Shown: positions 19,457 through 27,972 of the stretch, in pieces
Layout: every line of letters begins with the position of its first letter
Position numbering within the stretch: the first letter of the stretch is position 1
Assembly: GCF_900188415.1 (NCBI RefSeq)
Contig: NZ_FZNV01000001.1
Coordinates: 62,001 to 126,000 of the forward strand
DNA: 64,000 nucleotides
Origin: Maribacter sedimenticola
GTDB taxonomy: Bacteria > Bacteroidota > Bacteroidia > Flavobacteriales > Flavobacteriaceae
Reading direction: 5' to 3'
The notes under the pieces: model-generated
Seen by the model: the letters and a program-made list of their open reading frames with translations, nothing else
What the model was told of the DNA's origin: nothing
Database searches by the model: none
Translations under genes and position numbers: made by a program

Positions 19457-20398
19457 ATGAAAATATGGTTCTTTTTGATAATAGTAGCTACAGGTGGTTT
19501 TACTACCATGCAAGGCTATGCGCAAGAAGAACAGCAAATTATGGTAGAAGAAAGTGCAGAAGTTTTTTTGGAAGAATATTCAGATACGTTTCAAGAAAAC
19601 TTTTTTGAGGGATTAAAACAAAAAGGCATTCGTAATTATGACCGGGCAATTGCCTATTTTTTAGAATGTAAGCGTATGCAGCCCAATAATACTGTGGTTT
19701 CGTTTGAATTGGCAAAATTTCACCTTTATGAAAGTCAATATATGCTTGCCCAAGAATATGCTATTGAAGCTATAAACGGGGAACCTGAAAATTATTGGTA
19801 TGCCAAAACACTGATTGATGTCTTGGAAACAGGCAAATCCCCATTAGATAATGTCAAGCAAGATATTCCTTGGAACGATCTTTTGTTGAGAAAGAATATT
19901 GCGGAGATTTATTTTAAAAAAGCCCGCTATAAAACTGCATTGGAAGTACTGCATAAGTTAAAGGAACCTAGTCAGTATGCATATCTTCAAAGTAGAATTT
20001 TAGATTCCATTGCTAAGTATGAGAATACCAGTACGGTGGTAAAAGGTACGGAAACCATTACATCCAATGAAGAATTACGTTCCGTTGAGGGCTATAGGGA
20101 AAACCTTAAAAAATTACTCATTGCTGAATCAAGCACCGTTGATTTGCTCCGTATTTCCAAAGAGGCTATGGACAGTTACCCAACGCAGCCTTATTTTTAT
20201 TATGCCAATGGTACCGCACTTAATCGTTTGCAAAAATTTGAAGAAGCCCTTGAACCTTTAGAAACAGCTTTGGATTATATTATTGAGGATGTTTCTCTAC
20301 AAAGATTAATATATACGGAGTTAGCAGCGGCCTATAAAGCACTTGACAATATGACGAAAGCAAATATGTACCTTAGTAAAATTAAATCTGGTTCTTAA
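19457..20398 (+). CDS. Exported TPR protein
   Basis: A 313-residue protein with a signal peptide ending GYAQ, then helical tetratricopeptide repeats (about 52-130, 155-200 and 230-310; for example YDRAIAYFLECKRMQPNN and FEEALEPLETALDY). No lipobox is seen, so it is probably soluble in the periplasm. Its stop shares a base with the start of the DUF4292 gene (TAATG), a strong sign of coupled translation and a joint function in the envelope. Confidence 0.75.
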   Translation: MKIWFFLIIVATGGFTTMQGYAQEEQQIMVEESAEVFLEEYSDTFQENFFEGLKQKGIRNYDRAIAYFLECKRMQPNNTVVSFELAKFHLYESQYMLAQEYAIEAINGEPENYWYAKTLIDVLETGKSPLDNVKQDIPWNDLLLRKNIAEIYFKKARYKTALEVLHKLKEPSQYAYLQSRILDSIAKYENTSTVVKGTETITSNEELRSVEGYRENLKKLLIAESSTVDLLRISKEAMDSYPTQPYFYYANGTALNRLQKFEEALEPLETALDYIIEDVSLQRLIYTELAAAYKALDNMTKANMYLSKIKSGS

Positions 20399-21183
20399 TG
20401 ATGGAAATATTGAAAACATTTGGCTCAAAAGCATTATTGCTAATGGCTTTTTTAATCTTTGTTACATCATGCAAAAGCACTAAAGTGGTAACTGAGGGAA
20501 GGGTAAACGATAAATTGACCGCTAAATCGGTTATCAAATCGCATTACCTTAACGGCAGTAAATTTGCCTCATTGAACGGTAGGGTAAAGATTAATTATTC
20601 GGATGGTGAATCCTCTCAAAGTGTATCGGTTAGTTTACGCATGAAGAAGGATGAGGCAATCTGGTTAAGCGCACCTTTGGGTATTGTAAAAGCATATATT
20701 ACACCAGACCGCGTATCTTTTTATAACAAACTTGAAAATGAATATTTTGATGGAGACTTCTCTTATTTGAGTAATTTATTGGGAACAGAGGTAGATTTTC
20801 CAATACTTCAAAACTTATTATTGGGACAGGCAATTATAGATTTGCGAGATGAAAAATATACTATTGATATTGATGAGGACACCTATAGGCTTACCCCTAA
20901 ATTACCGGGATCACTTTATAAAATTCTCTTTAGGATAGAGCCTAAGAATTTTAAAATGAACTTGCAACAGCTATCACAACCATCAGAACAACGGTTGTTG
21001 CAGATTGCTTATCAAAATTATCAGAAAATCGATAATGAGATTTTACCAAATGAAATCCATATTAAAGCGTTGACCAAGGATAGTGAGAACACCATTAAGA
21101 TGGAGTTTAGAAATATAGAATTGAACGGAGCGGTAAATTTTCCTTATTCAATACCAAAGGGTTTTAAAGAAATAGAACTATAA
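20398..21183 (+). CDS. DUF4292 lipoprotein (LolB-like fold candidate)
   Basis: A 261-residue lipoprotein with lipobox VTSC at Cys25. The mature part has alternating beta strands and the conserved block MKKDEAIWLSAPLGIVKAYITPDRV typical of DUF4292, a Bacteroidota-specific family that resembles LolA/LolB-type half-barrels that carry lipid chains. It lies between the TPR gene (1 bp overlap) and the EnvC-like gene (3 bp gap), so it belongs to an envelope operon. A role in lipoprotein or lipid handling is inference from fold resemblance. Confidence 0.75.
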   Translation: MMEILKTFGSKALLLMAFLIFVTSCKSTKVVTEGRVNDKLTAKSVIKSHYLNGSKFASLNGRVKINYSDGESSQSVSVSLRMKKDEAIWLSAPLGIVKAYITPDRVSFYNKLENEYFDGDFSYLSNLLGTEVDFPILQNLLLGQAIIDLRDEKYTIDIDEDTYRLTPKLPGSLYKILFRIEPKNFKMNLQQLSQPSEQRLLQIAYQNYQKIDNEILPNEIHIKALTKDSENTIKMEFRNIELNGAVNFPYSIPKGFKEIEL

Positions 21184-21186
21184 ATA

Positions 21187-22410
21187 ATGTGTAGCCTTCT
21201 TAGACATCACGTCATTTTTTTTGTACTGTTAGCGTCAATTGCCGGTAATGCACAGACTACTGAACAAAAGGCTTTAGAGGAGAAACGTGAACGGTTGCAA
21301 TCAGAGATTCGGGATATTAACCGGTTACTATTTGCGGAAAAAAAGGAAAAAGGCAATGTATTGGATCAAATGGAGGCCTTGGACAAAAAGATTACCGTAA
21401 GACAACAACTCATACGTGTTACCAATCAACAGTCCAATTTATTGAATAGGCAGATCAATACAAACATCAGGAATATAGGAAAGCTTAAAACCGAGCTCCA
21501 AAAAGTTAAGGACGAGTATGCTGCTATGATTCAAAAATCATATCAGAACAAATCCAAACAAAATAGACTTATGTTCTTATTGTCCTCTGAAAGTTTTTTT
21601 CAAGCCTTTAAGCGTCTACAGTACATGAAGCAATATACGGACTATAGAAAGGAGCAAGGGACACAAATATTGGCAAAGACAGAGGAATTGGCGCGACTTA
21701 ATGCGGATTTAAACGAGGAGCGCAAGGTCAAGGAGGTATTACTGGCACAGAACAAAAAGGCCAAAAACCAATTATTTGCAGAAATACAGGCACAAAAGGC
21801 ATTATTGGGAACGATCCGTAAAAATGAAAGTAAATACGCAAGCGCCATAGATGCCAAAAAGAAAGAAGCCAGGAAGATAGATAGGCAAATAGAGCTTTTG
21901 ATACGGAACGCTATAGCCGCCAGCAACAAAAAATCTGGTAGTACTTCCAAGAGTACAAGCAAGTTTGTGCTGACACCAGAAGCAGCTATCGTAGCCAATA
22001 ATTTTTCGGCCAACAAAGGTAAACTCATTTGGCCGGTGGAAAAAGGAATTAAAAGTCAAGGTTTTGGTATTTATAGCGATCCTGTATATCCGGGCATAAA
22101 ACACCAAAGTAACGGGGTAATCATTGCAACGGACGAGGGGTCCAAAGCAAGGGCTATTTTTGAAGGTGAGGTCATTGCAATATTGGCCGTTCCGGGGGGT
22201 AATAAAGGAGTTCAAATAAAACACGGTAATTTTATCAGTACGTACTATAATCTTTCTGAATTAACGGTCAAAAAAGGGGATAGGGTTTCCATTAAGGATG
22301 AATTGGGCACTGTTTATACCAATCGGTCCAATGGACAAACACGGTTAAAATTTTATTTATATCAAGATACATCACGGTTAAACCCAGAGGAGTGGGTATA
22401 CCGTCTTTAA
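21187..22410 (+). CDS. EnvC-like murein hydrolase activator with degenerate LytM (M23) domain
   Basis: A 407-residue periplasmic protein: signal peptide ending GNAQ, long coiled coil (about 25-250), then a LytM/M23 domain (about 280-407). The zinc-binding residues of active M23 peptidases are missing: the GVDIA segment reads GVIIA and the terminal HxH reads RLKF. That is how EnvC and NlpD look, which activate amidases instead of cutting peptidoglycan. It is the fifth gene of the flippase-dut operon; the aldo/keto reductase follows after 10 bp. Confidence 0.85.
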   Translation: MCSLLRHHVIFFVLLASIAGNAQTTEQKALEEKRERLQSEIRDINRLLFAEKKEKGNVLDQMEALDKKITVRQQLIRVTNQQSNLLNRQINTNIRNIGKLKTELQKVKDEYAAMIQKSYQNKSKQNRLMFLLSSESFFQAFKRLQYMKQYTDYRKEQGTQILAKTEELARLNADLNEERKVKEVLLAQNKKAKNQLFAEIQAQKALLGTIRKNESKYASAIDAKKKEARKIDRQIELLIRNAIAASNKKSGSTSKSTSKFVLTPEAAIVANNFSANKGKLIWPVEKGIKSQGFGIYSDPVYPGIKHQSNGVIIATDEGSKARAIFEGEVIAILAVPGGNKGVQIKHGNFISTYYNLSELTVKKGDRVSIKDELGTVYTNRSNGQTRLKFYLYQDTSRLNPEEWVYRL

Positions 22411-22420
22411 TAGTTGGCTT

Positions 22421-23266
22421 ATGGAAAAAAGATTTTCAATTTCGGATTTAAATGGGTCGTTTACCTTACACAACGGTGTAAAAATGCCCTATTTGGGCTT
22501 AGGTACCTACCAGGCCGATAATGAACAAGAAGTAGTTGAGGCGGTTAAAAAGGCAATAGAGATTGGGTATCGCCATATAGATACAGCAGCCATTTACCAA
22601 AATGAAGAAGGTGTTGGAAAAGGCCTGCGTGAAAGTAAGGTTGATCGTAGCGAGTTGTTTGTAGTAAGCAAGGTGTGGAACAATGATCAAGGTTATGAAA
22701 GTACTATTAAAGCGTTTGAGCAGAGTCTAGAGCGATTGGGCTTGGATTACCTAGACCTCTATCTAATACACTGGCCAGTACGGGGCAAGTATACCGAAAC
22801 TTGGAAAGCTTTGGAATATTTGTACAACCAAAAAAGAATAAGGGCCATTGGGGTCAGTAACTTTTTACAACATCATTTAGAGGATATCCTTGAGGATTGT
22901 ACCGTAGTTCCTATGGTGAATCAAATGGAATTTCATCCACATGTGGTACAACAAGACCTTATTGATTTTTGTAGTGCCTATGCTATTCAATATGAATCTT
23001 GGTCGCCATTTATGCAGGGTGAAGTTTTTAAACTGGAGATTTGTAATGAATTAGCAAAGAAATATGCTAAATCTGTAGCACAGGTTATCCTGCGCTATAA
23101 TTTACAAAAGGGGATTGTGGCCATACCCAAATCTGTTCATGCAGAACGCATAAAGTCTAATGCCGATATTTTTGATTTTGAACTGAGCAAGGAGGATATT
23201 GCCTATTTGGATAGCTTGGAAAATGGTAAGCGCACAGGCCCTGACCCGGATAATTTTGATTTTTAA
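22421..23266 (+). CDS. Aldo/keto reductase
   Basis: A 281-residue NADPH-dependent (alpha/beta)8 barrel enzyme reducing aldehydes and ketones. The catalytic tetrad is visible: Asp and Tyr in DTAAIYQNEEGVG, Lys in VVSKVW, His in LIHWP. The cofactor segment IPKSVHAERIKSN lies near the C-terminus. Similar to 2,5-diketo-gluconate or methylglyoxal reductases; substrate not predictable. The 3' end overlaps the convergent thioesterase gene by 4 bp. Confidence 0.9.
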   Translation: MEKRFSISDLNGSFTLHNGVKMPYLGLGTYQADNEQEVVEAVKKAIEIGYRHIDTAAIYQNEEGVGKGLRESKVDRSELFVVSKVWNNDQGYESTIKAFEQSLERLGLDYLDLYLIHWPVRGKYTETWKALEYLYNQKRIRAIGVSNFLQHHLEDILEDCTVVPMVNQMEFHPHVVQQDLIDFCSAYAIQYESWSPFMQGEVFKLEICNELAKKYAKSVAQVILRYNLQKGIVAIPKSVHAERIKSNADIFDFELSKEDIAYLDSLENGKRTGPDPDNFDF

Positions 23267-23781
23267 TTTTTGGTGAACAGTGCCTTTAATTCAGTAGCAT
23301 CATCTGGCTTCATCTTACCCGCAAGGACCAAACTCAATTGTTTTCTTCTTAGGGCGCCTTCATAACGTATATGTTCCAAATCCGTTTCTGGACGTAATTC
23401 TGGCACTTCTGTTGGTTTACCCGTCTCGTCAACGGCAACAAAGGTATAAATGGCCTCATTAGCCTTGGTTTTTTTTCCGTTGTAACGGTCTTCTATCCAC
23501 ACATCTATATAAACCTCCATAGAGGTGTTATAAGCTCTTGAAACGGCTGCTTCTACCGTAACTACACTGCCCAAAGGTATGGCCAAATTAAAGGCTACGT
23601 GATTTACGGATGCCGTTACGGTTATTCTACGGCTATGTCTTCCTGCAGCAATACTTGCGGCACGGTCCATACGTGCCAATAGTTCGCCTCCAAAGAGATT
23701 TTGAAGTGCATTGGTCTCACTGGGTAGTACCATATCGGTCATCGTAGTTCTTGACTGTGCAGGTGTCTTTGATTCCATCAA
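23263..23781 (-). CDS. Hotdog acyl-CoA thioesterase (YciA/BACH type)
   Basis: A 172-residue hotdog-fold enzyme that cleaves acyl-CoA to free acid and CoA. The family hallmarks are clear: VLPSETNALQNLFGGELLARMD with the catalytic Asn/Asp region, ITVTASVNHVAF, and NTSMEVYIDVW. The C-terminal 40 residues are charged and helical. It stands alone on the minus strand between the reductase and the SPOR-domain gene. Confidence 0.9.
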   Translation of the reverse strand: MMESKTPAQSRTTMTDMVLPSETNALQNLFGGELLARMDRAASIAAGRHSRRITVTASVNHVAFNLAIPLGSVVTVEAAVSRAYNTSMEVYIDVWIEDRYNGKKTKANEAIYTFVAVDETGKPTEVPELRPETDLEHIRYEGALRRKQLSLVLAGKMKPDDATELKALFTKN

Positions 23782-23837
23782 CTGAATTTTTCCGCAAAGA
23801 TACGGTCATGTAAGATGGTAAGAAAATGTTGTAAAGG

Positions 23838-24800
23838 TTATTTTTTGGATAGCAACCAAGCATCCTTGGACTGTACGCGCTTTATTTCCTTTAATGCGTT
23901 CAATGCATCGGTGGCATCTGAAAAGCTTTCGTATGTTACCACATGTAACCCATAGTCATTGGTGCCATAATAGGTAGAATTATATCCTTTGGCCTTTAAT
24001 TCCTCTATTTTTCTTTCGGCATTTGCCTTTATTCTAAATGCACCGGCAACGATATGATGCATTTCACCTTCTTTTTCGGAAGGCAACTTTGAGCTTGTTG
24101 CGTCTACCGTAACAGTGGGCAGTTCCAATGGTGTTAAGTCAAAAAAAGTAGCTTCCTGTATTTGTTTGGTAACATATTCCCTGGCGTTTGTCCTTGCAAC
24201 TTCCTCGTTGGTCCGTTGTTTTTCAAATACTTTATATGCCGTTAAACCGGTAGAAAACGCCAATAATAATACAGCCGCATATTTAAGATAGGGTCTAAAA
24301 CCTGTACTTTGCCTTCTTTCCGAAGTTATAACAAGTGGTATATTTTCTTCAAGCTCTACTATTTCCTCTTTTAATACCTCTCTTGTTATAGGTAAGGAAC
24401 TAAAATTGGATAACCCAAATGAAGAGGTAAGGTAATTTATTTCCGAAGCGGGTTGAAATAATAAAGACCCTTCATTGTTCCTGCTAAGTACACCTATATT
24501 CTTTACCAACAAAGAACTCTCATTAGCTAAGGTCCTTTCCCATTTTTTTACTTGCTCCTCAATAAAATTGTGGGCAACCTCAAAAGATATCCTGTCGGTT
24601 TCGGAAATATAAGAGGCCAATAATCCATCATTAGAGGTCAATTGACCATTGAATGCCAATAATTTGGTGGGTGCGTAAAATGTATTGGTATCTTGGTTGA
24701 TCTTTGCAGATGTTCTCTGTGTCAAAAACGCACCAAATCCAGGGACAACCACACAGTTGTACCTATAAAGTAAATCGCTTATATAGTGTTCAAGTACCAT
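23838..24800 (-). CDS. Membrane protein with HU-like (CCDC81-type) N-terminus and SPOR domain
   Basis: A 320-residue protein. Residues 1-125 contain two HU-like domains of the bacterial CCDC81 type (opening YISDLLYRYNCVVVPGFGAFLTQ; second block LLVKNIGVLSRNNEGSLLFQP). One transmembrane helix spans about 168-188 (AAVLLLAFSTGLTAYKVF). The SPOR domain (about 244-320, HHIVAGAFRIKANAERKIEEL) should lie in the periplasm and bind peptide-free glycan at the division site. It is divergent from dprA with 92 bp between the starts. A link between cytoplasmic HU-like domains and septal wall is inferred from the domain order. Confidence 0.85.
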   Translation of the reverse strand: MVLEHYISDLLYRYNCVVVPGFGAFLTQRTSAKINQDTNTFYAPTKLLAFNGQLTSNDGLLASYISETDRISFEVAHNFIEEQVKKWERTLANESSLLVKNIGVLSRNNEGSLLFQPASEINYLTSSFGLSNFSSLPITREVLKEEIVELEENIPLVITSERRQSTGFRPYLKYAAVLLLAFSTGLTAYKVFEKQRTNEEVARTNAREYVTKQIQEATFFDLTPLELPTVTVDATSSKLPSEKEGEMHHIVAGAFRIKANAERKIEELKAKGYNSTYYGTNDYGLHVVTYESFSDATDALNALKEIKRVQSKDAWLLSKK

Positions 24801-24892
24801 ACTTGCGCAAATATGAAAAAAAATATGGGGCTTAAAAACACCTTTGGTAAGTTTTTATTAACATATTTTTTTCTCTAATTTGTGAACAAATA

Positions 24893-26011
24893 ATGAATAC
24901 CACACAACATACTGCGGATGAACTCATTGCAATTCTTAGATTGCAACATGTACCACATATAGGCGATACCCTTTCCAAAAAATTAATTGCACATTGTGGT
25001 AGCCCGTCAGCAGTATTTGAGGAGAAACGACAAAATTTATTAAAAATAGATGGTATAGGTACCCATACCACCAAGCATTTATTCGATGGCATTCACCAAG
25101 AGGCTGCCGAGGATGAATACAAATACATTACAGCGCAACAAATTTCATGTACCTATTTTAAGGATGATACGTATCCTGCATACCTAAAGCATTGTATAGA
25201 TGGCCCTATCCTATTATTTCAAAAAGGAAATATTGATTTAGAACGTCAAAAAATTATTAGTGTGGTTGGAACCCGTAATATTACCAGTTATGGCACAGCA
25301 TTCTGTGAACAGTTCATAGCTGATATTGCCCCGCTTAACCCTATAATAGTTAGTGGTTTTGCATATGGTGTAGATATTTGTATTCAACGGGAAGCCATAA
25401 ATCAAGGCCTGCAGACCATAGGATGTCTTGCACATGGACTAAATCAAATCTATCCTAAAGTACATGCAAAATACCAATCTGATGTACTTAAGAATGGAGG
25501 CTTTTTTACTGAGTTTTGGAGTACAAGCAACCCTGAACGGGAAAATTTTTTAAAACGCAACCGTATTATAGCAGGTATAAGTGAGGCTACCGTGGTAGTT
25601 GAATCCGCAGAAAAAGGAGGTAGTTTGGTAACTGCCGATATTGCCAATGGATATAACCGCGATGTTTTTGCGGTACCCGGTAGGACTACGGATAAATATA
25701 GCCTGGGATGTAATAATTTAATAAAGCAACAAAAGGCACATGTTATGACCTCCGCGGCCGACCTTGTCTATTTATTGAATTGGGAAGTTGAAGAAAAAAA
25801 ACAAAAGACGATTCAAAAACAACTTTTTATAGAGCTAGATGAAACCGAACAAGGTATTTATACTTATTTGCAAAATAACGGCAAACAGATGTTGGACAGT
25901 ATAGCTTTGGATTGTAGCTTACCTATTTTTAAAGCTTCATCTACATTGTTGGGTATGGAAATGAAAGGGGTGATTAGGCCTTTGCCCGGGAAATTATTTG
26001 AGGCCATCTAA
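24893..26011 (+). CDS. dprA: DNA-processing protein DprA
   Basis: A 372-residue protein that binds incoming single-stranded DNA and loads RecA during transformation. The Rossmann-like core is plain: VVGTRNITSYG, IVSGFAYGVDICIQREA, GCLAHGLNQIYP, FLKRNRIIAGIS and VVVESAEKGGSLVTADIA. An N-terminal helix-hairpin-helix region (IGDTLSKKLIAHCG) and a C-terminal winged helix (about 310-372) complete the usual form. The recA gene lies 5 kb away but is not linked in transcription. Confidence 0.95.
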   Translation: MNTTQHTADELIAILRLQHVPHIGDTLSKKLIAHCGSPSAVFEEKRQNLLKIDGIGTHTTKHLFDGIHQEAAEDEYKYITAQQISCTYFKDDTYPAYLKHCIDGPILLFQKGNIDLERQKIISVVGTRNITSYGTAFCEQFIADIAPLNPIIVSGFAYGVDICIQREAINQGLQTIGCLAHGLNQIYPKVHAKYQSDVLKNGGFFTEFWSTSNPERENFLKRNRIIAGISEATVVVESAEKGGSLVTADIANGYNRDVFAVPGRTTDKYSLGCNNLIKQQKAHVMTSAADLVYLLNWEVEEKKQKTIQKQLFIELDETEQGIYTYLQNNGKQMLDSIALDCSLPIFKASSTLLGMEMKGVIRPLPGKLFEAI

Positions 26012-26130
26012 GAGTACACAAACCAATTGGTCTGTATTATCCCAGTTTTCTTAAACCTACTTTAAAAATTATTGTAACAACATTGAAAATTAGCATTATG
26101 TCGTTAAATTCAATGGCTTACTCAGACTAA

Positions 26131-26170
26131 GAAACCACAAAACCGACTTTTTAGTCGGTTTTGTGGTTTC
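26131..26170. terminator. Strong bidirectional terminator between dprA and trpS
   Basis: Eighteen-base perfect arms (26131-26148 and 26153-26170) around a TTTT loop, with no mismatch. It serves both converging genes. A 10-codon frame (26098-26130) ends directly against it; I do not call that a gene. Confidence 0.9.
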
Positions 26171-26192
26171 TACAATATGGTGATGTTAGTTT

Positions 26193-27161
26193 TTAATATC
26201 CTAGTTTTTCACGCACTCGAGATAACACCCCATCTGCAATTTTACCTGCCTTTTCGGCACCAAGTGCCAAAGCATCATCAATTTCGTTTAGATGGTTCAT
26301 GTAATAGTTGAACTTTTCGCGTGGTTCTTCAAATTTGTTCAAGATTACTTCATACAAAGCTTGTTTGGCATGTCCGTATCCATAATTACCGGCTAGATAA
26401 TTGGCACTCATTTCTTCTATTTGAGGCTGTGTTGCCAATATTTTATAAAGTGCAAAAACGTTATCATTGGTGGGGTCCTTTGGATCTTCCATTGGTGTGC
26501 TGTCCGTTTGTATACCCATGATCTGCTTTCTCAATTGCTTATCGGTCTGAAAAAGACTTATCAAATTGCCCTTGCTTTTACTCATTTTTGAGCCATCTGT
26601 ACCCGGTATATACATGGTTTCCTCTTGAACTTTTCCTTCGGGCAGTACAAATGTTTCCCCTAGTTGTGCATGAAAACGCGAGGCTACATCGCGAGTTATT
26701 TCTATATGCTGCATTTGGTCTTTTCCAACAGGAACTATATTGGCATCATAAAGTAAAATATCCGCGGCCATTAACATCGGGTAGGTAAATAGTCCTGCAT
26801 TTACATCTTCCAACCTATCTGCCTTGTCCTTAAAGGAGTGTGCCAAGGTTAAACGCTGGTAAGGGAAAAAACAACTTAAATACCAGGAGAGTTCCGTTAC
26901 CTGAGGTACATCACTTTGTCTATAAAAAACGGTTTTTTCAATATCCAAACCAAAAGCTAACCAAGTAGCGGCCGTAGCATAGGTATTTTGCCTTAATGTT
27001 GCCCCATCTTTAATCTGTGTTAGGGAATGCATATCCGCAATGAATAAAAAAGATTCATTTTTTGGATTTTGAGCCATTTGTATCGCTGGTATTATAGCAC
27101 CTAAAATGTTCCCTAAATGGGGGGTTCCCGTACTTTGTATACCTGTTAAAATTCTTGCCAT
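26193..27161 (-). CDS. trpS: Tryptophan--tRNA ligase
   Basis: A 322-residue class I aminoacyl-tRNA synthetase charging tRNA-Trp. The HIGH-like motif is TPHLGNILG near residues 10-18 and the KMSKS loop is SKMSKSKGN near 190-198. I chose the ATG at 27161 (MARILTGIQSTG), which is where the family begins; the longer frame adds 13 residues that overlap the -7 box. Confidence 0.97.
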   Translation of the reverse strand: MARILTGIQSTGTPHLGNILGAIIPAIQMAQNPKNESFLFIADMHSLTQIKDGATLRQNTYATAATWLAFGLDIEKTVFYRQSDVPQVTELSWYLSCFFPYQRLTLAHSFKDKADRLEDVNAGLFTYPMLMAADILLYDANIVPVGKDQMQHIEITRDVASRFHAQLGETFVLPEGKVQEETMYIPGTDGSKMSKSKGNLISLFQTDKQLRKQIMGIQTDSTPMEDPKDPTNDNVFALYKILATQPQIEEMSANYLAGNYGYGHAKQALYEVILNKFEEPREKFNYYMNHLNEIDDALALGAEKAGKIADGVLSRVREKLGY

Positions 27162-27180
27162 GTGCTTTTTCTCTAAGAAG

Positions 27181-27188
27181 CAAAGGTA
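27181..27188 (-). promoter_or_regulatory. Candidate -7 box for trpS
   Basis: On the minus strand TACCTTTG fits TAnnTTTG exactly and lies 20 bases before the trpS ATG at 27161, which supports that start. The -33 element is not clear. On the opposite strand TACTTTTG (27220-27227) lies just 4 bases before the plsC ATG. Confidence 0.45.
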
Positions 27189-27231
27189 AAACAAATACAA
27201 AAAAACTAACCTAAATAACTACTTTTGATTT

Positions 27232-27972
27232 ATGCTTGAAACGTTATCTAAAATCGGTCAAAGTATCTACCGGATCTGGTTTTATATTTTGGTTGCCGTA
27301 CCTATTATCCTGTTTTTTCCCATATTGCTCATATTCGCATCAAAAGAACGTTGGTACCCCCAATTTTTTTGGCTTGCCCGTAATTTTTGGGCCAAACCTA
27401 TTTTGTACGGTATGTTTTGTTGGCCTAAGATAACCTATGAAGAAAAATTGAAGAAAGGAAAAAGTTATATGCTCGTAGCCAATCATACCAGTATGTTGGA
27501 TATCATGTTGATGCTTGTAACCAGTAAAAATCCGTTTGTATTTGTAGGTAAGAAGGAATTGGTTGATATTCCTTTGTTTGGGTTTTTTTATAAGAGGGTT
27601 TGCATTATGGTAGACCGTGAGGACTCGCGCAGTAGAACGGGTGTTTACAGAAGGGCGCAAAAAAGGCTCCAACAAGGTTTAAGCATTTGTATTTTCCCGG
27701 AAGGCGGGGTTCCGGATGAGCATATCATTTTGGATAAATTTAAGGACGGTGCCTTTAAAATGGCCATTGCGCACCAAATTCCTGTGGTACCTATGACATT
27801 TTATGATAATAAAAAACGTTTCCCCTTTACATTTTTTAGCGGTGGCCCTGGCAAATGTAGGGCCAAAGTCCATTCATTTATCACTACAGAAAATTTGAAT
27901 GTAACCGATACCGTAAATTTACGCAATACGGTAAGAACGTTAATTTTAAAGGATTTGACATCGATGGTTTAA
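27232..27972 (+). CDS. plsC: 1-acyl-sn-glycerol-3-phosphate acyltransferase
   Basis: A 246-residue inner-membrane acyltransferase making phosphatidic acid from lysophosphatidic acid. A membrane segment (about 12-35) precedes the catalytic HX4D motif NHTSMLD near residue 83, and the substrate motif FPEGGVPDE lies near 154. The stop overlaps the convergent barrel gene by 4 bp. Confidence 0.9.
   Translation: MLETLSKIGQSIYRIWFYILVAVPIILFFPILLIFASKERWYPQFFWLARNFWAKPILYGMFCWPKITYEEKLKKGKSYMLVANHTSMLDIMLMLVTSKNPFVFVGKKELVDIPLFGFFYKRVCIMVDREDSRSRTGVYRRAQKRLQQGLSICIFPEGGVPDEHIILDKFKDGAFKMAIAHQIPVVPMTFYDNKKRFPFTFFSGGPGKCRAKVHSFITTENLNVTDTVNLRNTVRTLILKDLTSMV

Noticed and set aside
26098..26130. Ten-codon frame ending directly at the dprA-trpS terminator
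   Set aside because: Too short to support; the abutting of stop and hairpin is likely chance.
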